A stretch of 12,249 bases of DNA from Erythrobacter sp. UBA3075 (GTDB taxonomy: Bacteria > Pseudomonadota > Alphaproteobacteria > Sphingomonadales > Sphingomonadaceae), in contig DFBR01000032.1 in the NCBI GenBank assembly GCA_002367375.1, positions 1-12,249 of the forward strand. The letters are read 5' to 3'. Position 1 is the stretch's first letter. Every line of letters starts with the position of its first letter. Below, in pieces: positions 6,704 to 12,249 of this stretch. The notes under the pieces were generated by a model, which had not been told where the DNA came from, made no database searches, and saw only the letters and a program-made list of their open reading frames with translations. The translations under genes and the position numbers were made by a program.

Positions 6704-8608
6704 ATGAGCGGTATTGCCGCCATTCTCCATACAAACGGCCGCCCCGTCGCAATGGGCCAGATCGAAAAGATGATGGCAGCGATGGCATATCGCGGGCAAG
6801 ATGGGTCGGGCAGCTGGCACGATGGTGCCGTAGCGCTCGGCCATTGCGCTTTCCACACCTGCGCTGAGGATGCGGACGCCGTGCAACCGCTCGCCAGCGA
6901 GGATGGCGGGCAGGTGCTGGTGATGGACGGTTATCTGGTCAATTACGCCGACTTGCGGGCAGACCTGCGCCAAAGAGGCGCGGCACTGCGCAATAGCTCC
7001 GATGCCGAACTTGTGCTCCACGCCTACCGGCTTTGGGGCCACAATTGCCTCGATCACATCGACGGTGAATTCGCTTTCGTAATCTACGATGCGTTGAGGC
7101 GCGAAGTCTTCGCTGGCTGCGATCACACCGGGCTGCGCCAGTTACACTATCACTGGGACGGCACAACGCTGCTTGCCGCCACCGATATTGCTGGCGTTCT
7201 GGCTGCCCTGCCCGAAGCGCCGCCCGCAAACCTGCCATACTGCGCCGAGCATATCGCCAATGGCTGGTTCACCGATAATGAGACGCCGTGGCAAGGAATC
7301 ATGCGCCTTCCCAAGGCGCATTGCCTGAGTATTGGCCTGCATCCGGGTACTGGCGATCCGCAAGTGCGCGAATATTGGCAATTGCCGACCCAAGTCACGA
7401 TCCGTCACAAAAGCGATGCGGATTATGTCGATCACTACCGCACGGTGTTTACCGAATGTGTCGCCGCCAGCGCCCGCACCCACGCACCGCTGGCCTGCGA
7501 CGTCAGCGGCGGTCTCGATTCATCAGCGATTTTCTGTGTGGCTGACGCGATGGACAAGGCTGGCGAATTGCCTGCGCCGGGGCTGCTTGGCTTCACCCTG
7601 TCCGCACCTGCGGGCACATCGGCGGACGAGCGCGAATATGTTGATGCAGTGGCGCGCAAGACCGGGCGCGAAATCGAAGCAGTCGGCCTGTTTTGTCCGG
7701 ATTTGGACTGGTTTGCCCAGCAGGGGGAGCGTGACGGCCGTCTGCCTTTTCTGCCCAACACCATCATGCTCCGAGAAATTGCGGCCACCGCCGCGGCAAA
7801 AGGGTGCCGCGTAAATTTGGACGGGCAAGGCGGCGACCAGTGGCTCGATGGCCACCCCCACCACATTCGGCAAGCTCTTCGCATGCGCGACTGGAGTGCC
7901 CTGCGGCAGAATTTGCGTGCCGATTGGCAGGGAATGGGTGCTGGGTGGACAATTGGGCAGCTACTCCGTCAAAGCGTGGTCTCGCTCCTCCCTGGCAGCA
8001 TTCGCGACATGCTGATGAAAGCGCTGAACCGCGATGATCCCATGACCAGTGGTGTCGACATCGGCCCGCTGACCCCGGCAATGCAGATAGCGCTGGAAGA
8101 GCGAAAGCGCTCCTTTGACGATAGATTAGCCCATTTTTCACCTGACGACCGACGCAAACAGGCCAAGCTTTGCTTTCCGTTTACATTGCTTGCCAATGAC
8201 ATGCTGAACCTGCAGACCTCTCAAGTGGGTATCGAGAACAGGCACCCCATGTTGTCGCGAAAATTTATAGAATTCAGCGCATCCACGCCGGAGCATATCC
8301 GCTGGCGAGGTGGCACAACCAAATTCGTCCACAGAAAAGCGATGGAGGGCATTTTGCCCGCCGAGATCATAAACAGAAACAGTAAAGCGCATTTCAATCA
8401 GACATTCACTCCACATCTGTCCGAGATGCAGGCGTTTTGTATAGAACGCGCAGGTGCCGCCGAATTCCAAAAGCTGGTCTTGCCGGAGGTATTGGCCGAA
8501 GAATTTACAACTGCACTTAACCTTCCATTTGACCGCATTGGTATATGGACGTTATGGGGCTGTTACGCAGTTGCAGCATTCCTTGAATTGCAAAAGCCTG
8601 AAAGTTAA
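6704..8608 (+). CDS. Lasso peptide cyclase (C protein, asparagine-synthetase B-like)
   Basis: The 634-residue product has an N-terminal class II glutamine amidotransferase-like domain (about 1-200) and a C-terminal asparagine synthetase domain. The ATP-binding loop SGGLDSS is at 268-274 and the LDGQGGDQW motif has Asp373 and Asp378. In lasso systems this enzyme adenylates an Asp/Glu side chain and joins it to the core N-terminus as an isopeptide. The protein begins MSGI instead of MCGI, so the glutaminase nucleophile Cys2 is missing, as expected for a macrolactam cyclase and not for asparagine biosynthesis. ATG 6704 is preceded by AGGG at 6691-6694; a TTG three codons upstream is less likely. 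The stop lies 12 bp before the precursor start. Its last 500 bp are visibly richer in A/T than the first part. Confidence 0.9.
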   Translation: MSGIAAILHTNGRPVAMGQIEKMMAAMAYRGQDGSGSWHDGAVALGHCAFHTCAEDADAVQPLASEDGGQVLVMDGYLVNYADLRADLRQRGAALRNSSDAELVLHAYRLWGHNCLDHIDGEFAFVIYDALRREVFAGCDHTGLRQLHYHWDGTTLLAATDIAGVLAALPEAPPANLPYCAEHIANGWFTDNETPWQGIMRLPKAHCLSIGLHPGTGDPQVREYWQLPTQVTIRHKSDADYVDHYRTVFTECVAASARTHAPLACDVSGGLDSSAIFCVADAMDKAGELPAPGLLGFTLSAPAGTSADEREYVDAVARKTGREIEAVGLFCPDLDWFAQQGERDGRLPFLPNTIMLREIAATAAAKGCRVNLDGQGGDQWLDGHPHHIRQALRMRDWSALRQNLRADWQGMGAGWTIGQLLRQSVVSLLPGSIRDMLMKALNRDDPMTSGVDIGPLTPAMQIALEERKRSFDDRLAHFSPDDRRKQAKLCFPFTLLANDMLNLQTSQVGIENRHPMLSRKFIEFSASTPEHIRWRGGTTKFVHRKAMEGILPAEIINRNSKAHFNQTFTPHLSEMQAFCIERAGAAEFQKLVLPEVLAEEFTTALNLPFDRIGIWTLWGCYAVAAFLELQKPES

Positions 8609-8612
8609 GAGG
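8607..8612 (+). promoter_or_regulatory. Strong ribosome binding site of the precursor gene
   Basis: AAGAGG lies 8 bases before the ATG at 8621 and overlaps the cyclase stop codon region. It is the strongest Shine-Dalgarno match in the cluster, which fits the need for much precursor relative to enzymes. Confidence 0.7.
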
Positions 8613-8620
8613 ATCGCACA

Positions 8621-8980
8621 ATGAAGAAGATCGAAAAGACCGGAAAAACCGCTTACGAGCGCCCGCAGCTCAAGGTGTTCGGTTCGGTTCGCAATCTCAC
8701 CGGCGGAAGCATTGGCGATGTCGGCGATGCTGCCGGGATGAACATGGTGATGTCCGATCCACGCGCGAAGGAAAACATCCGCCAAGTCGGCACGCACCCT
8801 GCAGGCTTCGGGCTTTATACCTTCGACTACAAGGCTGAGTTCCAGAACACGCATGGTGCGACGCGCCAGTTCGGCGTGATGGCTGACGAGGTTGAGGCAA
8901 TCATCCCTGCTGCCGTGGCGCGCGATGCGTCCGGCTATGCCCGCGTAGATTACGCAGCGCTGGGGATTGCCCAGGCCTGA
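8621..8980 (+). CDS. Lasso-type RiPP precursor fused to a Peptidase_S74 (intramolecular chaperone) domain
   Basis: The 119-residue product joins two recognisable parts. Residues 1-28 are a lasso leader: Tyr12-x2-Pro15-x-Leu17-x3-Gly21-x5-Thr27-Gly28 fits the RRE-binding leader consensus exactly, including the Thr at position -2. Residues 29-45 form a plausible 17-residue core with Asp36 at core position 8. Residues 45-119 match the Peptidase_S74 domain of phage tailspikes and endosialidases: SDPRAKENI (Ser45, Asp46, Lys50), QFGVMADEVE and VDYAAL. In phage proteins this domain aids folding and then cuts itself off between Ser and Asp. Normal lasso precursors are about 40-60 residues, so the extension is unusual. 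It lies between the cyclase and the methyltransferase. The core lacks aromatic or basic plug residues, so a true lasso fold is not certain. Automated annotation would probably say 'tail fiber domain-containing protein'. Confidence 0.88.
   Translation: MKKIEKTGKTAYERPQLKVFGSVRNLTGGSIGDVGDAAGMNMVMSDPRAKENIRQVGTHPAGFGLYTFDYKAEFQNTHGATRQFGVMADEVEAIIPAAVARDASGYARVDYAALGIAQA
8705..8755 (+). other. Predicted core peptide of the precursor
   Basis: The region encodes GSIGDVGDAAGMNMVMS. Gly1 follows a leader ending in Thr-Gly, the usual B2 cleavage context. Asp8 could close an 8-residue ring. Ser17 is the residue before the expected S74 cleavage. If cleavage falls directly after Thr27 the ring would have 9 residues. 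The boundaries are inference from family rules. Confidence 0.55.
8753..8977 (+). other. Peptidase_S74 domain of the precursor
   Basis: This segment encodes residues 45-119 and carries the S74 pattern S-D-x-R-x-K-x-N-I, followed by G-x-x-A-x-E-V and V-D-Y-x-x-L. The Ser45/Lys50 pair has the spacing of the Ser-Lys pair implicated in self-cleavage of phage endosialidase chaperone domains. Whether this copy still cuts or only chaperones cannot be read from sequence. Confidence 0.75.
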
Positions 8981-8985
8981 CCTGA

Positions 8986-9010
8986 TGGCGGGCGCCCCGC
9001 GCGCCTGCTA
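8986..9010 (+). promoter_or_regulatory. GC-rich hairpin just after the precursor gene, candidate attenuator or 3' stabiliser
   Basis: Bases 8986-8995 pair with 9001-9010 (ten pairs, two of them G-U) around a 5-base loop CCCGC. The hairpin begins 5 bases after the precursor stop and ends at the AGGGA that precedes the methyltransferase ATG. There is no T run, so full termination is unlikely. It could reduce expression of the downstream genes or protect the precursor mRNA. Confidence 0.5.
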
Positions 9011-9024
9011 GGGACCGCTTAGCC

Positions 9025-10149
9025 ATGCCAAGCGTCCTCGAAGAACATTTCGAATATCTTGCCCTGAAGGGCCGTTACGAGCTGTATGCCCGGGCGATCA
9101 AACAGGCTGTCAAACCTGGCGATAGCGTGGCCGATCTGGGCTGCGGCGTTGGCGTGCTGGGCATACAGGCTCTGAACGCCGGAGCGGCCCACGTCTTCGG
9201 GATCGATCGAAGTGACGCGATCGAAATTGCCCGCGAAACCGTGCGCCGGGAAGGGCTTTCCGATCAATATACCTGCATGAAGACAAGTACGTTTCGCGCC
9301 GAGCTGCCGCAGCGCGCCGATGTGCTCATCTGCGACCACGTAGGTTTTTTCGGCATCGATTACGGCATCATTGCAATGATGGAAGATGCGCGCCGCCGAC
9401 TGCTCAAGCCGGGCGGAAAATTCATCCCAAGACAAATTGCCTTGCAGGTGGCAGGCGTTTCGTCGGATGCCTGTCATGCGCTTGCAACTGCATGGTCGCA
9501 GCAGCCCATCCCGCCCGAATATGCGTGGCTGAATGACTATTCCGCGAACACCAAACACGCGGTAGACCTCACGTCAGGCGATCTGTGCAGCGAAGGCGCG
9601 GCACTGGGCATTGTCCGGCTCGGCGAGGACAGCCCCGATAGTTTTGAATTCTCCGCACAGATCGAAATTGCCCGCGATTGTCAGCTTCACGGGCTTGCCG
9701 GGTGGTTCGATTGCGAGCTGGCCGATGATGTCTGGATGAACAATTCCCCCGTGGCCGATGATGCCATCGGCAGGTCGCAAGCCTTCTTCCCCTTGGCAGA
9801 ACCAGTCAAAGTTGCGGCAGGCGACACTATCAGCGCCACCCTGCGCATTCGCCATGACCGTTCGATCATTAGCTGGACTGTCGATTTCCCCGGCGAGCTG
9901 CCGCGCCAGTCGATGACGACATGGAAGAGCACCATTTTGACGCAGGCCGATCTGGCAGTGCAGACGGGCGGACCGCTGTCTCCCAACCAATTGGGGCGCG
10001 CCCGGGCGGCCTTGCACGGCCTGCTCGACGGCACTCGCAGCGCGCAACAGATTGAGGATGCGTTGCGCACCGTTTTGCCGCCACTGTTCCCCTCTGACGA
10101 GGAGTTGCACCGCTTCGTGAACACAGAGCTGAGCGTAACCAGCGCGTGA
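9025..10149 (+). CDS. PRMT-like SAM-dependent methyltransferase with a PqqD-like C-terminal tail
   Basis: This 374-residue product has a class I SAM fold closest in pattern to protein arginine methyltransferases: SAM motif VADLGCGVGVLGIQAL (35-50), acidic Asp61 at the end of strand 2, and KPGGKFIP (128-135) leading into a long beta-rich second half, as in PRMT barrels. The double-Glu substrate loop of true PRMTs is not kept: the region reads CDHVGFFGIDYG (Asp104, Asp112), so arginine may not be the substrate. About the last 50 residues (LLDGTRSAQQIEDALRTVLPP) resemble the helical part of PqqD/RRE domains and could bind the leader. AGGGA lies 10 bases before the ATG. The stop overlaps the kinase start (GTGA). 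It presumably modifies the precursor; the target residue is unknown. Confidence 0.82.
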   Translation: MPSVLEEHFEYLALKGRYELYARAIKQAVKPGDSVADLGCGVGVLGIQALNAGAAHVFGIDRSDAIEIARETVRREGLSDQYTCMKTSTFRAELPQRADVLICDHVGFFGIDYGIIAMMEDARRRLLKPGGKFIPRQIALQVAGVSSDACHALATAWSQQPIPPEYAWLNDYSANTKHAVDLTSGDLCSEGAALGIVRLGEDSPDSFEFSAQIEIARDCQLHGLAGWFDCELADDVWMNNSPVADDAIGRSQAFFPLAEPVKVAAGDTISATLRIRHDRSIISWTVDFPGELPRQSMTTWKSTILTQADLAVQTGGPLSPNQLGRARAALHGLLDGTRSAQQIEDALRTVLPPLFPSDEELHRFVNTELSVTSA

Positions 10150-10997
10150 GCCACGAACCCGCCTTCCAAATTCATGGGGAGCGCGAACAGGCCGGTCTGC
10201 CAGCCGCTCCCTATGATCGTTGGGTTTCACCCGATGGCGAGACAACGGCAGAGTTTCACCGCAACAATCGCGGCTATCTGATACGCTTCCCCGAGCAGGC
10301 CGATTTCGCTATTTCCGCTGACCTGCAAAGCGTCGCCTGCCACCCCGCGCCGGATATGGAGGCTGACGCCATCCGCACGCTCTTTGCCAATTCCGTTCGA
10401 CCGGTGATCGGCAATCATACCGGAGAACTGAACCTGCACGGCAGCGCGGTTGTGATTGATGGCAGGGCGCTGGCCCTCATGGGCCTGTCTCGCCGCGGTA
10501 AGACCACGCTGGCGGGCGCTTTTGCGAAGGCAGGACACCCATTCCTGACCGAGGACGTCCTTGCGCTGGGCCAGCAGGATGGAAGTTTCACTGTCGCGCC
10601 GCAGCGTCCGATCCTCCGTCTGTTCGGCGACAGCGCAGCGTTTCTGCTCGGCGATGAGCCGGGCGAGCACTGTCCCGACACGAAAAGCGAATTTGCAGCA
10701 AGCGCAGCTCTCCCGGCTGCCGACTGCGCCGCGCCGCTTGGCGCGATCTGCATCCTTGGTCCCGGCGAAGCGGACAGTGTCTCACTCACCCAGCTGGGCC
10801 AGGCCGCCGCGCTCTCAGAAATCCTGCGGCACGGCTTCCTCCTCGATGTCGAGGACAAGCCGCGCCTCCACGCTCATTTCGCGCGCGTGGCCCAGCTTGC
10901 CAGCAGCGTGCCGTGCTTATCGCTTGACTACCGGCGTGAATTTTCAGAGCTGCCGCAGGTAATCCGCGCGGTCCGAAGTCATATGGAAGAGAATTGA
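10146..10997 (+). CDS. HPr kinase-like (lasso kinase type) P-loop protein
   Basis: The 283-residue product matches HprK-related kinases found with PqqD proteins. LHGSAVVIDG leads into the Walker A loop GLSRRGKTT (113-121, Lys119), followed by HPFLTEDVLAL (131-141), whose Glu136-Asp137 takes the place of the acidic pair of HprK. HPr itself and the HprK N-terminal domain are not evident, so a carbon-regulation role is unlikely. In Bacillales lasso clusters related kinases phosphorylate the side chain of a C-terminal Ser. The GTG start at 10146 overlaps the methyltransferase TGA and lacks its own ribosome binding site, so translation is coupled. The stop overlaps the next ATG. Serine kinase activity on the precursor is inferred from context. 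Confidence 0.82.
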   Translation: MSHEPAFQIHGEREQAGLPAAPYDRWVSPDGETTAEFHRNNRGYLIRFPEQADFAISADLQSVACHPAPDMEADAIRTLFANSVRPVIGNHTGELNLHGSAVVIDGRALALMGLSRRGKTTLAGAFAKAGHPFLTEDVLALGQQDGSFTVAPQRPILRLFGDSAAFLLGDEPGEHCPDTKSEFAASAALPAADCAAPLGAICILGPGEADSVSLTQLGQAAALSEILRHGFLLDVEDKPRLHAHFARVAQLASSVPCLSLDYRREFSELPQVIRAVRSHMEEN

Positions 10998-11272
10998 TGC
11001 AACCCGAAGAAATGATTGCGGCCTCCGCCAATGCCGTCGCACGCGAAGTGGGCGGCGAGACCGTGCTGCTTGATCTCGACAGTGGCACCTATTTCGGCCT
11101 CAATGCGGTGGGCGGCTTCATCTGGTCATTGATCGAGAAAGAACCGCGCAGTCTTGCGGCGCTGGCCGACGCGGTTGCGGCTGATTTTGATGTCACCCAT
11201 GATGAGGCCCTGCGCGATGTCACGGCTCTGGCGCAAGCCTTTGCCGAACACGAACTGCTCAAGGGCAGTTGA
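10997..11272 (+). CDS. PqqD-like leader-binding protein (B1, RiPP recognition element)
   Basis: This 91-residue winged-helix protein has the PqqD/lasso B1 pattern: a beta hairpin TVLLDLDSGTYFGLN, then AVGGFIWSLI, a helix with LAALADAVAADFDV, and a final ALAQAFAEHELL. In lasso systems B1 binds the leader motif Y-x2-P-x-L and delivers it to B2 and the cyclase; the precursor here has exactly that motif. I chose ATG 10997, which overlaps the kinase stop (TGATG) and has GGAAGAG 5 bases upstream; a TTG three bases earlier is possible. It is the last plus-strand gene of the cluster and converges with the nucleotidyltransferase 16 bp away. B1 is a separate protein from B2, and the two are about 4.4 kb apart. 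Confidence 0.9.
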   Translation: MQPEEMIAASANAVAREVGGETVLLDLDSGTYFGLNAVGGFIWSLIEKEPRSLAALADAVAADFDVTHDEALRDVTALAQAFAEHELLKGS

Positions 11273-11281
11273 GCTTGAGCA
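11256..11281. terminator. Inverted repeat between the convergent B1 and nucleotidyltransferase genes
   Basis: TGCTCAAG (11256-11263) and CTTGAGCA (11274-11281) form a perfect 8-bp stem with a 10-base loop that spans the B1 stop codon. No T run follows on either strand, so it is at best a weak or bidirectional terminator. Confidence 0.3.
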
Positions 11282-11288
11282 AGGTCGG

Positions 11289-12249
11289 CTAGCGGTTGGC
11301 TGTCTGGCGCATCCACCGAACCGGCCCGGCGGCTATGCGCAGCAATTGCAGCGTCCACACAGGCCAGCTCGCTTTGTCAGGAAATCGTTCGCGCAGCCGT
11401 TCTTCCGGCGGCAGCATATGCCAGCGAAGCAGAGAAAATTTTTCCGCTGCGCCATTCGCTGCACGCACATCTTGTCGCAGGCGGAACCCGAAGTCAGGTT
11501 CGGCAATATAGCGCGCAAGCCATGTATTGCCGGGCGCAGCGCGAAGTTGTGCCATGAACTCGGCAGGCATCTGCGTGCCCAATCGCCGCTCCGCTTCCGA
11601 TAGCGCGCGCAAAAGCACCGGCGCAGCGCCAGATCGGACAGCGCCTTCGGTCACTGCCTCCCATTCTGACGCGCTCAGAATTTGGGCAAGAAGATGGATA
11701 TCAAAAGCCCAGCCGAGCCGCCTTGCGCCTTGCACAAATTTGCCTTCAGCCACCAGGCCATTGCTTTCATGCCATGCCTGATTGAGCGTCAGGTGGAGCA
11801 GGAGGTCGCCATTGCCGATCCCCCTTGCATGGCTGCTCAGCATTGGCAGAGTTACGGCATCTGCAAAAAAATTTGCCGAGAATAGCGCCGCCAATGCGGG
11901 GGAGTTGGACATTCTCCAATGCAGGTCGATTTCGTGCCGCATGCCAAATTCAGGCGCGCTTACCCATGTCTCCTGATAAAGGCCGTCACGGTGGCTGGGC
12001 ATATGGGTGAAACCGAGTTTTCGCAGGACTTGGCCAGCCGCCAGCCGCTGATCTTCGCGCACCAGCACATCAGTATCACCGCGCGCCCTGTCTGCCGCAT
12101 CATCATATAACGAATAGGCAAGGCGCGCTCCCTTGAGCAACAAGTGCTCTACTCCCGCATCCGCCAGTGCATCGACCATGCCTTGCAGAACCGGCCGCCG
12201 CGAAGCTTCCGTAATGGCTTGTCGCTGCGCCTCGGTCTCGATCACGCTG
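11289..12249 (-). CDS. Nucleotidyltransferase family protein of lasso/PqqD clusters (start beyond right edge likely)
   Basis: At least 318 residues are visible. The fold signature of the NTP_transf_5-like nucleotidyltransferases is clear: HLLLKGARLAYSLY, then RARGDTDVLV with the metal-binding Asp-x-Asp (residues 57 and 59 counted from a GTG at 12245), followed by QVLRKLGFTHM. The frame is open to the window edge, and family members usually have more sequence before the LLKG motif, so the real start probably lies outside. Such genes recur with HprK-like kinases and PqqD proteins. In one Bacillus lasso system (pseudomycoidin, from memory) the equivalent protein adds hexoses to the phosphorylated C-terminal residue. 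A similar decorating role here is inference. It is convergent with the B1 gene. Confidence 0.8.
   Translation of the reverse strand, partial: SVIETEAQRQAITEASRRPVLQGMVDALADAGVEHLLLKGARLAYSLYDDAADRARGDTDVLVREDQRLAAGQVLRKLGFTHMPSHRDGLYQETWVSAPEFGMRHEIDLHWRMSNSPALAALFSANFFADAVTLPMLSSHARGIGNGDLLLHLTLNQAWHESNGLVAEGKFVQGARRLGWAFDIHLLAQILSASEWEAVTEGAVRSGAAPVLLRALSEAERRLGTQMPAEFMAQLRAAPGNTWLARYIAEPDFGFRLRQDVRAANGAAEKFSLLRWHMLPPEERLRERFPDKASWPVWTLQLLRIAAGPVRWMRQTANR

Noticed and set aside
6704..8608. Primary asparagine synthetase (asnB) for amino-acid biosynthesis
   Set aside because: The glutaminase Cys2 is replaced by Ser and the neighbours are B1, B2 and a lasso-leader precursor.
8621..8980. Reading the S74 protein as a remnant phage tail fibre
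   Set aside because: No phage gene is nearby, the N-terminus fits the lasso leader consensus at every position, and the gene sits 12 bp after the cyclase with its own strong ribosome binding site.
10146..10997. Genuine HPr kinase/phosphorylase of the PTS regulatory system
   Set aside because: The HprK N-terminal domain and HPr/PTS neighbours are not seen, the acidic pair is altered, and the gene is coupled to a methyltransferase and a PqqD protein.
11289..12249. Nucleotidyltransferase half of a toxin-antitoxin pair
   Set aside because: It is much longer than MNT-type antitoxins and has the LLKG...DxD layout of the larger family linked to PqqD/HprK clusters; no HEPN partner is adjacent.

Overview
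The window looks like chromosomal DNA of an alphaproteobacterium of the order Sphingomonadales, most likely a relative of Erythrobacteraceae. This rests on high GC, the short single-domain RNase D followed by lptC-lptA, and the style of the lasso-peptide-type genes. The assignment is made by protein resemblance only; no search was run. No gap between genes exceeds 300 bases. No tRNA, rRNA, CRISPR array, insertion sequence or phage gene was seen.

Left part (1-3616), housekeeping: the 3' end of an unrecognised gene, a small DksA/TraR-type zinc-finger protein, uracil-DNA glycosylase (ung), ribonuclease D (rnd), and the LPS-transport genes lptC and lptA, which overlap. lptB, the usual next gene, is absent at this spot.

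Middle part (3613-5967), cell-surface block on the minus strand: a signal-peptide protein with a run of seven Asp, an O-antigen ligase/polymerase-like membrane protein, and a membrane-anchored helical-repeat protein. The coding regions overlap and are probably co-translated.

Right part (6088-12249), a RiPP biosynthetic cluster of lasso-peptide type. A leader peptidase (B2) and an asparagine-synthetase-like cyclase (C) diverge from a 121-bp region that carries two inverted repeats. After the cyclase, on the plus strand, come the precursor, a PRMT-like methyltransferase, an HprK-like kinase and a PqqD-like leader-binding protein (B1). A nucleotidyltransferase of the type seen beside lasso kinases converges from the right edge.

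The most interesting item is the precursor (8621-8980). Its N-terminus is an exact lasso leader (Y-x2-P-x-L-x3-G-x5-T-x) followed by a plausible 17-residue core with an Asp at position 8. That core runs directly into a Peptidase_S74 (phage tailspike intramolecular chaperone/autoprotease) domain. The expected S74 self-cleavage site, Ser-Asp, lies exactly at the end of the putative core. Self-cleavage would leave a C-terminal serine, which is the residue that lasso kinases of the HprK type are known to phosphorylate. Working model (inference): S74 chaperones and cuts the C-terminal end, B1/B2 remove the leader, C closes the ring, and the kinase, nucleotidyltransferase and methyltransferase decorate the product.
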